From positions 4,167,501-4,231,500 of the forward strand of contig NZ_FNKU01000001.1 in assembly GCF_900100365.1 (NCBI RefSeq): a stretch of 64,000 bases of DNA, read 5' to 3'. The translations under genes and the position numbers were made by a program. Source of the DNA: Pseudomonas cannabina (GTDB lineage Bacteria; Pseudomonadota; Gammaproteobacteria; Pseudomonadales; Pseudomonadaceae). Positions 1-6,957 of the stretch are shown one piece after another; positions within the stretch are counted from its first letter, which is position 1, and each line of letters starts with the position of its first letter. The notes beneath the pieces are model-generated. The model did no database searches, was not told the DNA's origin, and worked only from the letters and a program-made list of their open reading frames with translations.

Positions 1-2
1 TG

Positions 3-686
3 CCGCACTACAACGTGCTGCCCATTCCGGAGGGCATGGACTTCACCACCGCCGCCGCGTTCAGCATGACCTACGGCACCTCCATGCATGCGCTCAAACA
101 GCGCGCCAACCTGCAACCCGGCGAAACCCTGTTGGTGCTTGGCGCATCCGGCGGCGTCGGCCTGGCCGCCGTGGAAATCGGCAAAGCCCTCGGCGCACGC
201 GTCATCGCCGCCGCCAGCAGCGCGGAGAAACTGGAAGTCGCCAGAACCGCAGGCGCCGACGAACTCATCAACTACAGCGAAACCAGCCTAAAGGACGAAA
301 TCAAACGCCTCACCAACGGCAACGGCGCCGACGTGATCTACGACCCAGTCGGCGGCGACCTCTTCGACCAGGCCATCCGCACCATCGCCTGGAACGGCCG
401 CATGCTGGTCGTCGGCTTCGCCAGCGGCCGCATCCCGGATCTGCCCGTCAACCTGACGCTGCTCAAAGGCGCCTCGGTGGTGGGCGTGTTCTGGGGCTCG
501 TTTGCCCAGAGACAGCCACAGGACAACGCCGCGAACTTCAAGCAGTTGTTTACGTGGTTTGGCGAGGGGAAATTGAAGCCGCTGGTGTCGACGGTTTATC
601 CGCTGGAGCGGGCTGGAGAGGCGATTGATTTGTTGGGTGGGCGTAGGGCGGTGGGGAAGGTGGTGATCATTGTGAAGCAGACCTGA
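3..686 (+). CDS. NADPH:quinone oxidoreductase-like zinc-type dehydrogenase (5' truncated by window edge)
   Basis: The frame is open from the window edge, so the N-terminal catalytic half lies outside. The visible 227 residues are the nucleotide-binding half of an MDR-superfamily quinone oxidoreductase. A Rossmann glycine motif (GASGGVGLAAVEIGKALGA) is followed by the AAASSAEK segment expected to contact NADP(H), and the chain ends in the typical ...GKVVIIVK. These enzymes reduce quinones or enoyl/enone substrates in the cytoplasm with NADPH; the substrate cannot be read here. No structural zinc cysteines are visible in this part, which favours the quinone reductase branch. In P. aeruginosa an oxidoreductase of this kind lies next to glpT (from memory), so the following 6 kb may be an insertion between two core genes. 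Confidence 0.88.
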   Translation, partial: PHYNVLPIPEGMDFTTAAAFSMTYGTSMHALKQRANLQPGETLLVLGASGGVGLAAVEIGKALGARVIAAASSAEKLEVARTAGADELINYSETSLKDEIKRLTNGNGADVIYDPVGGDLFDQAIRTIAWNGRMLVVGFASGRIPDLPVNLTLLKGASVVGVFWGSFAQRQPQDNAANFKQLFTWFGEGKLKPLVSTVYPLERAGEAIDLLGGRRAVGKVVIIVKQT

Positions 687-812
687 GGAACCAGCCTATT
701 TCCCAAAAAATCAAGCACCTCAATACATAGGGAGGCGCTGATTTATTCGATTTTTCGTCCCTGCAACGCTCTGGAGGCCTTGATTTATCTGGGGGCAACA
801 GCTGGGTTTTAG

Positions 813-912
813 GGAAGGTCTGAAAAAGCCTTTTCTTCAAAAGTCGAAGCCAGTAAATACAGGCGCTCCAGCCCGGTTCCTCTCCAAAAAAATGGGCTTT
901 TTCAGAGGATAC
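813..912 (+). mobile_element. MITE type B, copy 1 (inside outer type A)
   Basis: A 100-bp element with imperfect terminal inverted repeats: GGAAGGTCTGAAAAAGCC at the left, and the reverse complement of GTATCCTCTGAAAAAGCC at the right. It is flanked by TTAG at 809-812 and 913-916. It is identical in reverse complement to the copy at 1664-1763. No open frame. The start GGAAGGT resembles the IS5 end, so an IS5-group transposase is the likely mobiliser (inference). Confidence 0.88.
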
Positions 913-916
913 TTAG

Positions 917-1015
917 GGAGACGCTGATTTATTCTAAAACCCAGCTGTTGCCCCCAGATAAATCAAGGCCTCCAGAGCGTTGCAGGGACGAAAAATCGAA
1001 TAAATCAGCGCCTCC
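917..1015 (+). mobile_element. MITE type A, inner copy
   Basis: An intact 99-bp copy flanked by TTAG at 913-916 and 1016-1019. It sits inside the outer type A element and shares the left TTAG with the neighbouring type B element. Its sequence is identical to the copies at 2905-3003 and 3980-4078. Confidence 0.92.
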
Positions 1016-1663
1016 TTAGAATAAATCAGCGTCTCCATAGGTATGTCATCAATGCTTAAAGACTCAAACAACATAGCCATACAGACAAGGAGAACTGTAT
1101 GGCCACACGAAAAAAGCGACAAACAAATATATTGCATGACCGGACAAGCGGGACCGTTAACATAAGTCACGGCAGCTCGCCCAAGCCACAAAATACTGGC
1201 TTCTTTGGAAGTGGCTTTACCAACACTGGGGCGTCTAGTCGTAAACGCAGACGCAGACGCCTGCATGCTCGTGCACAACAGCAAGCAGCAGCGAAAGCAC
1301 ATGCAGAGGCCCAGGCACTGGCAGAACGTCAGGCCGCAAAACATGCAGCTCCTCACGCTAGAATTCAAGCAGAAGCCGCTGAAAGAGCCCGAGCGGAAGC
1401 AGAGGCATATGCTCGAGCCGAGAGAAGTAAGCCACATCGTAATTTTATTGAGAAACTGTCCGATGCTTATCCGATAGTTCAATCGGAACTGGCATCGACT
1501 CATGCAATATCCACTGAATTACTTAAAAGCTCCATTCAGAAAGAAGTCGATTCTGGTTTGACTCCAGACTTCAAGGGCGTGAGCGAACAACAGCTCTCGG
1601 ATTTAATACTTAATGAAAAAGCCACTATAAATTATTTGCTTTCAGGTAAGCGAGAACAACTAG

Positions 1664-1763
1664 GTATCCTCTGAAAAAGCCCATTTTTTTGGAGAGGAAC
1701 CGGGCTGGAGCGCCTGTATTTACTGGCTTCGACTTTTGAAGAAAAGGCTTTTTCAGACCTTCC
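1664..1763 (-). mobile_element. MITE type B, copy 2, inside the bacteriocin gene
   Basis: A 100-bp element flanked by CTAG at 1660-1663 and 1764-1767, identical in reverse complement to 813-912. It adds a TGA four codons after the insertion-site codon and so truncates the bacteriocin to 191 residues. The target matches the YTAR duplication of the IS5 group. Confidence 0.92.
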
Positions 1764-2904
1764 CTAGACAGGCAAATTGCTGCTGAACAGCTGAATCCAA
1801 GCAGACTCCATTCCACACAGCAGGATTATCGAAACTATCTCGAGCACCATAGCCAAGGTGATCCCGCTCGCGTACAGCAGGCCCATGAAGCGTGGACACG
1901 CTCGTTATCCAAAATCTACGAAGCTAAACTTCTTGCTGAGTCGATCACACTGCTCAATGAGCAGTCGGCAGCGCTGTCCATTCGTCATGCCGAGCTGTCG
2001 CTGGCCAATAAAACGGCGAGTCAGGATGCAGAGCGCACATCATCCCGACAGGCCGCTGGCATCGAAAAGCTGTGGTCAGTTATTGCCCCTGCAGCAACGA
2101 CTAGCACAGCGTCGAGTATCAGAACCGTCGCGACCAACATCGCGAAAGACCAGATCATCAGGATTGCGACCAGAACGCTGGGCAGCAATCTGGTTACGTT
2201 GCTGGCGATGTATCCACAACCGTTGGGCGATGCAGAACTGTCGCCTGCTGTCGTCGCCACTCCCCTGTCGCAGCTCAACCTGCCGCCGCATATCGATCTG
2301 GAATACGTTGCCAGCGTCAAAGGTACGCTCGACGTCCCTCATCGCCTGGTGTCGAACCAAGCTGAAACGAGTGGCGCTGTGCGCTGGGTGGATTCGGATG
2401 GTGTGAACGTTGGCACCAAAGTGCGTGTAAGAACGTTCACCTATAACGCAGAGAACAATTCCTACGAATTTATCCGCGACGGGGAGTCAACACCCGCACT
2501 GATATGGACGCCAATAGATCGACCGGCGGACAGTTCGACACGCTCGCCCGCGGGACCGCCGGTGCTGCCGACAGATCCAGGCAACGCGGTGACACCTTTT
2601 GTACCGGAGCTTGACGCTTACCCAGCGGTTGATCGAGATGATCCCGACGACTACATTCTCATCTCCCCCATTGATTCAGGGCTTCCGAACACCTACCTGC
2701 TGTTCAAGGACCCAAGGTCGATTCCGGGGGTTGCGAGTGGGTATGGCGAGGCGGTCAATGGGGTTTGGTTAGGGGACAAAACTCGGGCAGAGGGCGCATC
2801 AATTCCGGCTCATATCGCAGATCAATTGCGTGGACGACGATTTGGTAATTTTGATTCATTGAGGAAAGCAACTTGGATAGCCGTAGCCAATGATCCCGAG
2901 TTAG

Positions 2905-3003
2905 GGAGACGCTGATTTATTCTAAAACCCAGCTGTTGCCCCCAGATAAATCAAGGCCTCCAGAGCGTTGCAGGGACGAAAAATCGAATAAATCAGCGCC
3001 TCC
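2905..3003 (+). mobile_element. MITE type A, copy 3 (first of a tandem pair)
   Basis: A 99-bp element flanked by TTAG at 2901-2904 and 3004-3007, identical to the copies at 917 and 3980. It interrupts the bacteriocin just before its nuclease domain, within the codons for DPEL. Confidence 0.92.
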
Positions 3004-3007
3004 TTAG

Positions 3008-3106
3008 GTAGCCGCTGATTTATTCTAAAATCCAGCTGTTGCCCCCAGATAAATCAAGGCCTCCAGAGCGTTGCAGGGACGAAAAATCGAATAAATCAGC
3101 GGCTCC
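3008..3106 (+). mobile_element. MITE type A, copy 4, divergent (second of a tandem pair)
   Basis: A 99-bp element flanked by TTAG at 3004-3007 and 3107-3110, sharing the middle TTAG with copy 3. It differs from the other four copies at a few positions: GTAGCCGC at the left end, GCGGCTCC at the right end, and one internal C to T. It is therefore an older or separate lineage. Confidence 0.92.
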
Positions 3107-3314
3107 TTAGGTAAACAGTTTACTCAGCATAACCTTGAAATAATGCGAGATGGCGGTGCGCCCTACCCTAGACTCAGCGACCAAGCCGGAGGCCGTACGA
3201 AATTTGAAATACACCATAAAGATCACATTTCAAATGGTGGCGCGGTTTATGACATCAACAACTTGGTTATCATGACACCGAGGCAACACATTGATCATCA
3301 CAGGAGCCCAAAAA

Positions 3315-3587
3315 ATGATCTTTAAAGAAAAAATAGAAGATTATACTGAAGAAGAATTTTTGGAATTTCTAAGGGGACTCTCTTCTGAACACAGTCAACT
3401 TCATGGCGATGAATTTGTTAAACACATGGATCGAACAGTTGAGCACTTCGTTAAAATAACAGAGCACCCAGCGCAAACAGACGTAATCTTTTATCCTGAC
3501 GAAGGTCAAGAAGACACCCCCGAGGGAATTTTAAAAGTAATCAAAGAATGGCGAGCAAAAAATGGCAAGCCTGGATTCAAAAATTAA
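3315..3587 (+). CDS. Colicin/pyocin DNase immunity protein (Im9/ImmS family)
   Basis: This 90-residue acidic protein matches the Im2/Im9/pyocin-S immunity family. The N-terminus reads IEDYTEEEFLEFL, the middle has the diagnostic TEHPAQTDVIFYPDEG with the aromatic pair (F-Y here, Y-Y in Im9) that contacts the DNase, and it ends EWRAKNGKPGFK. Members bind the DNase domain of the cognate bacteriocin in the cytoplasm and protect the producer. The start at 3315 overlaps the bacteriocin stop (3323-3325) and follows AGGAG at 3302-3306, a layout that suggests translational coupling. The gene is more AT-rich than the core genes around it. It is intact although the toxin gene is broken, so it may act as an orphan immunity gene. 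Confidence 0.92.
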   Translation: MIFKEKIEDYTEEEFLEFLRGLSSEHSQLHGDEFVKHMDRTVEHFVKITEHPAQTDVIFYPDEGQEDTPEGILKVIKEWRAKNGKPGFKN

Positions 3588-3636
3588 ATACCCAACACGC
3601 TATTGGCGAGACACTATATAAAAAGGAAAATCACCC

Positions 3637-4549
3637 ATGGAAGAATTACATCATCATCTGCAGCAATTACCCGACTTCCTTCGAGCGGAACTTGCTGTTC
3701 AGGTTGGCGACTGGGGAGGATTGGAGTATATCGACATAACCAATCGACATATACAAGCCATTAATAGCCTGATCACAAGCAAGCGCGTTCCATTACGTCA
3801 AGATCATATCGACAATATACCTATTGAGTTGGACGCTACTCCGTGGACAAAGCCAGATATAGAGATGAACGCTCGGCTGAACTCTCTTAACCTTACTGGT
3901 ATTATACCTATTGATTTTTTCTCGATGACGGTATACGCGCAGTTTCACATGGAAAGCATTCGCTTTTTAAACGAACTAAGGAGACGCTGATTTATTCTAA
4001 AACCCAGCTGTTGCCCCCAGATAAATCAAGGCCTCCAGAGCGTTGCAGGGACGAAAAATCGAATAAATCAGCGCCTCCCTAAAAACCAACCTCGAATCGT
4101 TGCACGCTCGTATCAAAGAGCAGCACCGGCAGCACGTTGAGCGTTTGGCTCAGCGTCAAGCTCAAGAAACAGCCCGGCGCCAGGCAGAAGAAGCAGCTCG
4201 CGCACAAGCCGAGGCTGAAGCGGCAGCGCAAAGAGTGGCAGAAGAGCAAGCTGCGCAGCAGCGAACCCGAGAAGCAGCGCTGCAACTGGCCCAGCGCCAG
4301 ATCGAGGAAGCCGAGCGTGCGTTGGCGCAGCGCTTGGTAGAAGAAGCCCGCACTCGTGAGGCGGAGTCTCGCCATGCAGTGCAGGTAACGTTCGGGCCTG
4401 ATGTATCACAAGACGTTGAAGGTGCGATCAGGATATTGAAAGAATCCATCGAAATCGCGATCACCGACTTTTCGAATGCGATCAGCGCTCACGGGGCGCT
4501 CGACATGCGACAGCTTGAAGCGATTCAAGCTACGAGCGCGACTCACTGA
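3637..4549 (+). pseudogene. Coiled-coil protein next to the bacteriocin, broken by one MITE
   Basis: The ATG at 3637 follows AAGGAAAA. The frame now ends at 3990 inside a type A MITE. Deleting the 99-bp element and one CTAA joins it in frame to 4083-4549, giving 269 residues. I do not recognise the N-terminal 110 residues (GGLEYIDITNRHIQAINSL is a distinctive stretch). Residues from about 115 to 210 are a long Ala/Glu/Gln/Arg-rich region typical of a coiled coil and similar in composition to the helical region of the upstream bacteriocin. There is no nuclease or pore domain at the C-terminus and no signal peptide. It may be a relic of a second bacteriocin that lost its toxic domain, or an accessory protein; its function is unknown. 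Confidence 0.75.
3980..4078 (+). mobile_element. MITE type A, copy 5, inside the coiled-coil gene
   Basis: A 99-bp element flanked by CTAA at 3976-3979 and 4079-4082, identical to the copies at 917 and 2905. It introduces TGA at 3988-3990 and truncates the host gene after about 113 native residues. Confidence 0.92.
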
Positions 4550-4562
4550 GTTCTCATGCAAG

Positions 4563-4596
4563 GCCGGGACCAAGGCACTGATGCGTTGGTCCCGGC
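4563..4596. terminator. Perfect 11-bp hairpin between convergent genes
   Basis: GCCGGGACCAA (4563-4573) and its exact complement (4586-4596) flank a 12-base loop. It lies 14 bases after the stop of the coiled-coil gene and before the convergent TonB-domain gene. There is no T-run on either side, so intrinsic termination is plausible but not proven. Confidence 0.5.
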
Positions 4597-4645
4597 ACAG
4601 TGCATCAAGTGGAACTAACGCAAGCTTTCTCAACAGACCAAACGA

Positions 4646-5323
4646 CTACAACGCCTGCCTCACATGCTCCGGCAAATAATCCACGTACTTACGCATCGGA
4701 TTATCTCGGCACTTGCCGACAATACTCGGCTCCGCCTCCCGCAGTTCCAAAACCAGCGCCTGACGGTCCTCAGCAGAGAGAAAGAGCTGAATCAACGCGC
4801 CGCTGCTCAGGTATCGCTCGGTCCTGCGAAAAATAGTGGGTTCAATAGGCATCCTGCCTCCCCACGCTCCTTCCTCATACTTTTCGAGTTCACGGTTGAG
4901 GTGCCCGTAGGACAATTTCTTAAGCTCGATATTTTCATGCACAGTCACATCCTTACCCGGTTTCTCTCTGAAGTAGTGAGTCACCTTTATGGCCTCGCCT
5001 TCCGAGTGAGAAGCCGGTGGCGTCCAAGGTGCAAAGCGCCATTGCTCGACAGCACGTCTGGCCACGTCAATAAGCCGGGGGTCAGTTGAATTGATCAACT
5101 CAAGGAATCGAACAGAGCCATCGGATTTGATAAAGATCCGAACAGTGACTTCACCCTCGACAAACGGATGACGCAGGTTTGCTGGATACTCGAGCTCCGG
5201 CATATGCAACGGCACCGGATACGACGGCAAAGCCTGCGCAGCACTGTCCAGAAGCAAGCTCGCGATAACAAGCACACCGAGCGCTTTAATCATCAGCTGG
5301 CACACGAACGCGGATGTTCTCAT
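4646..5323 (-). CDS. Exported TonB C-terminal-domain protein, paralogue 3
   Basis: A 225-residue protein with a hydrophobic signal-like N-terminus ending near SAAQA. A single TonB C-terminal-like domain follows: PVPLHMPELEYP, then VTVRIFIKSDGSVRFLELINSTDP and AVEQWRFAPW. In TonB this domain contacts outer-membrane receptors. Here there is no proline-rich spacer and probably no retained membrane anchor, so energy transduction by itself is doubtful. The remaining ~120 residues (ending YVDYLPEHVRQAL) are shared with the two neighbours but not recognised. I chose ATG 5323 rather than 5329 because the leader and first codons align base by base with paralogue 1 (start 6684). It is the last gene of a three-gene tandem family. 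Confidence 0.75.
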   Translation of the reverse strand: MRTSAFVCQLMIKALGVLVIASLLLDSAAQALPSYPVPLHMPELEYPANLRHPFVEGEVTVRIFIKSDGSVRFLELINSTDPRLIDVARRAVEQWRFAPWTPPASHSEGEAIKVTHYFREKPGKDVTVHENIELKKLSYGHLNRELEKYEEGAWGGRMPIEPTIFRRTERYLSSGALIQLFLSAEDRQALVLELREAEPSIVGKCRDNPMRKYVDYLPEHVRQAL

Positions 5324-5386
5324 TTTCATGTTGGCTCATCGTCAGGTGGGACACTGAGTTCAAATTGCCTGTACCGCCAGGGACCC

Positions 5387-6022
5387 CTACAACACCTTCC
5401 TGACATTCTCCGGCAAATAATCCACGTACCTGCGCATCGGATTTTTTTGACACTGAGCGATAATGCCCGGCGTCGCCTCCAGCAGTTCAAGAACCAGTGC
5501 CTGACGCTCGTCCAGGGTGAGGAATTGCTCTATGACCGGACCGCTCGACAGGTACAGCTCTGTTCGCATTACCACGTCCGGTTTGACGTCCTTCCGCCAT
5601 TTGCGCCCCTCGAACATTTCCCTATTCAACTGCCAGCACAACTCCTGCTTCAGCTCGGCATTGGATGTCAGCGGCGGGTGGGTGTGTGTTCGCCCTGTGA
5701 AGCTAAACGTGACCGTGACTGCTTCGCCCTCGGGATGAGAGTCAGGTGGCTCCCAGGGTTCAAAGGTCCATTGTTCAACAGCACTTCGGGTCAGGCTGAT
5801 GAACCTCGGATCAGTTGCCCCTCGCACTTCAAGAAAGCGCACGCCTCCGTCGGCCTGAATGAAAATTCTGACGGTGACACTGTTTTTTACCAAGGCATAA
5901 CCCATCGACACCGGATAGTCCGGCTCCGGCATATACAACGGCACCGGATACGACGGCAACGCCTGTGCTGCCTCCGCCGAAAGCAACCCCGCAAGCACAA
6001 GCGCACTCGGCACGCGGCTCAT
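5387..6022 (-). CDS. Exported TonB C-terminal-domain protein, paralogue 2
   Basis: A 211-residue paralogue of the genes on either side. A signal-like N-terminus ends at EAAQA, followed by LPSYPVPLYMPEPDYP, the TonB-C-like core VTVRIFIQADGGVRFLEVRGATDP and EQWTFEPW, and the family-specific tail MRRYVDYLPENVRKVL. It starts within the stop region of the upstream paralogue (6019-6022 overlap), indicating one transcript. The mature N-terminus and tail are closest to paralogue 3, so these two probably duplicated most recently. Cellular role unknown; a periplasmic location is inferred from the signal. Confidence 0.75.
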   Translation of the reverse strand: MSRVPSALVLAGLLSAEAAQALPSYPVPLYMPEPDYPVSMGYALVKNSVTVRIFIQADGGVRFLEVRGATDPRFISLTRSAVEQWTFEPWEPPDSHPEGEAVTVTFSFTGRTHTHPPLTSNAELKQELCWQLNREMFEGRKWRKDVKPDVVMRTELYLSSGPVIEQFLTLDERQALVLELLEATPGIIAQCQKNPMRRYVDYLPENVRKVL

Positions 6023-6684
6023 TCGCTGCCCTCCGCTTGCTCGGCCAACCCGACCAGCAACGACTTGATCGGCGCGGGCAGGTAGTCACCGTACGGGCGA
6101 TCAGGGTTGCGTCGGCAGGAGCTGATGACCGTGGGTATCGACGCACCCAACTGCTCGAGCAGGGCCTTGCGCTGGGGTTCGGTGCGTTGGCGGGCGACGT
6201 GGCTGCTGAACAGCACTTGCCCGGTGTACGCAAACACATCGACCTTGCTCAGCGGCTCTTTGGGGTAGTCCTCGCGGGCGGATTTCACTTCTTCGTTGAG
6301 GTAGCCGCAGCGAATGTTGCCGAGGCCGACGGTGACCTCGGTGTTGAAGCGTCGATAGCCGTGGGAGCCGAAAATGACGGGGACGGTGATGGTGGTTTGG
6401 GGCGGCGCGCCGACTGTTCCGATCCAGGGTTTGTAGCGCCACTGACGGAGCGCCTGCTCGACCGCTTCGGCCAGTTGCGGATGGCCGCTCTCGATGGCTT
6501 TGGCTTCAATGACATGACCATCCGACTTGATCCACAGCTGGGCGCGCACCTTGCCTGCGTAACGGGTCTTGATCAGTTCGGACGGGAAAACCGGTGTGGG
6601 TGTGTGAACCGGCACCAGAAATGACTCGGCTGCGCAGAGCGGCTGCACCAGTACTACGGGAAGAATAAACGCGAAAATTCTCAT
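6019..6684 (-). CDS. Exported TonB C-terminal-domain protein, paralogue 1
   Basis: A 221-residue protein, the most divergent of the three. A short signal sequence (FAFILPVVLVQPLCAAES) is followed by FLVPVHTPTPVFP, the TonB-C-like stretch VRAQLWIKSDGHVIEAKAIESGHPQL and QALRQWRYKPW, and a tail with PDRPYGDYLPAPIKSLL. Four-base overlap with paralogue 2 and the same orientation as both neighbours suggest an operon transcribed leftwards from about 6700-6800. No receptor, ExbB or ExbD gene is nearby. Function unknown. Confidence 0.75.
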   Translation of the reverse strand: MRIFAFILPVVLVQPLCAAESFLVPVHTPTPVFPSELIKTRYAGKVRAQLWIKSDGHVIEAKAIESGHPQLAEAVEQALRQWRYKPWIGTVGAPPQTTITVPVIFGSHGYRRFNTEVTVGLGNIRCGYLNEEVKSAREDYPKEPLSKVDVFAYTGQVLFSSHVARQRTEPQRKALLEQLGASIPTVISSCRRNPDRPYGDYLPAPIKSLLVGLAEQAEGSE

Positions 6685-6830
6685 TGTCAGGTTAGCTCAT
6701 CGTCTCGACGCACCCCGTGGGCGCAATGACGACGATGGTAAGAGGCGTCCAGCAGCCCCGTAAGTACAAGACTTCCGAGACGCCTGTAGGACCGATCCTG
6801 AACTCGTGACACACCAACAAACGTCTTCCT

Positions 6831-6850
6831 AATGTTCGTAAAAGAACACT
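6831..6850. promoter_or_regulatory. Candidate GlpR operator upstream of glpT
   Basis: AATGTTCGTAAAAGAACACT matches the E. coli GlpR consensus WATGTTCGWTAWCGAACATW at 17 of 20 positions. It lies about 110 bp before the glpT start. This fits repression by GlpR relieved by glycerol 3-phosphate; binding is inferred. Confidence 0.6.
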
Positions 6851-6957
6851 AAGTCGTCCCCTTTTCCTACGAAGAATCAGCCGGGAGGCACTGCTTTTTT
6901 CTGTAATGAAAATGTAATATTCACTTTCACAAAAAAATAATAATCAGGAGCTTTCCC

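Larger units (their letters stand above)
731..1036 (-). mobile_element. MITE type A, outer copy, split by two later insertions
   Basis: The two parts, 731-812 and 1020-1036, add up to 99 bp. Joined, they are identical in reverse complement to the intact copies at 917, 2905 and 3980. The terminal inverted repeats are of the form GGAGRCGCTGATTTATTC. The element is flanked by ATAG at 727-730 and 1037-1040. It is interrupted at an internal TTAG by a type B MITE and a second type A MITE. No coding capacity. The 4-bp TA-centred duplication fits IS5-group transposition in trans; this is an inference, as no transposase is in the window. Confidence 0.9.
1099..3325 (+). pseudogene. S-type pyocin / colicin-E9-like HNH DNase bacteriocin, broken by three MITEs
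   Basis: The ATG at 1099 follows an AAGGAG site. As it stands, the frame stops at 1674 inside a type B MITE. Two tandem type A MITEs break it again at 2905-3106. Removing 104 bp and 206 bp (elements plus one duplicated target each) gives an exact 639-codon frame ending at 3325. The restored 638-residue protein has a basic N-terminus (RKRRRRR near residue 50), an Ala/Glu/Arg-rich helical region, a pyocin-S-type middle domain around 370-530 and a C-terminal colicin-type DNase. The HNH residues H602, H603, N618, H627 and H631 keep the spacing of colicin E9 (H102, H103, N118, H127, H131). Such proteins kill relatives by cutting chromosomal DNA after receptor-mediated entry. The catalytic module is intact in sequence, but no full-length protein can be made. 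Confidence 0.93.

Noticed and set aside
1037..1098. LexA or PrtN box in front of the bacteriocin
   Set aside because: I looked for CTGT-N8-ACAG and for the repeated ATTG-type P-box and found no good match in the 62 bp before the start.
934..1503. Long minus-strand frame reading through MITEs and the bacteriocin N-terminus
   Set aside because: It is antisense to a clearly coding frame and reads the MITE sequence; the high-Cys, low-complexity translation fits no family.
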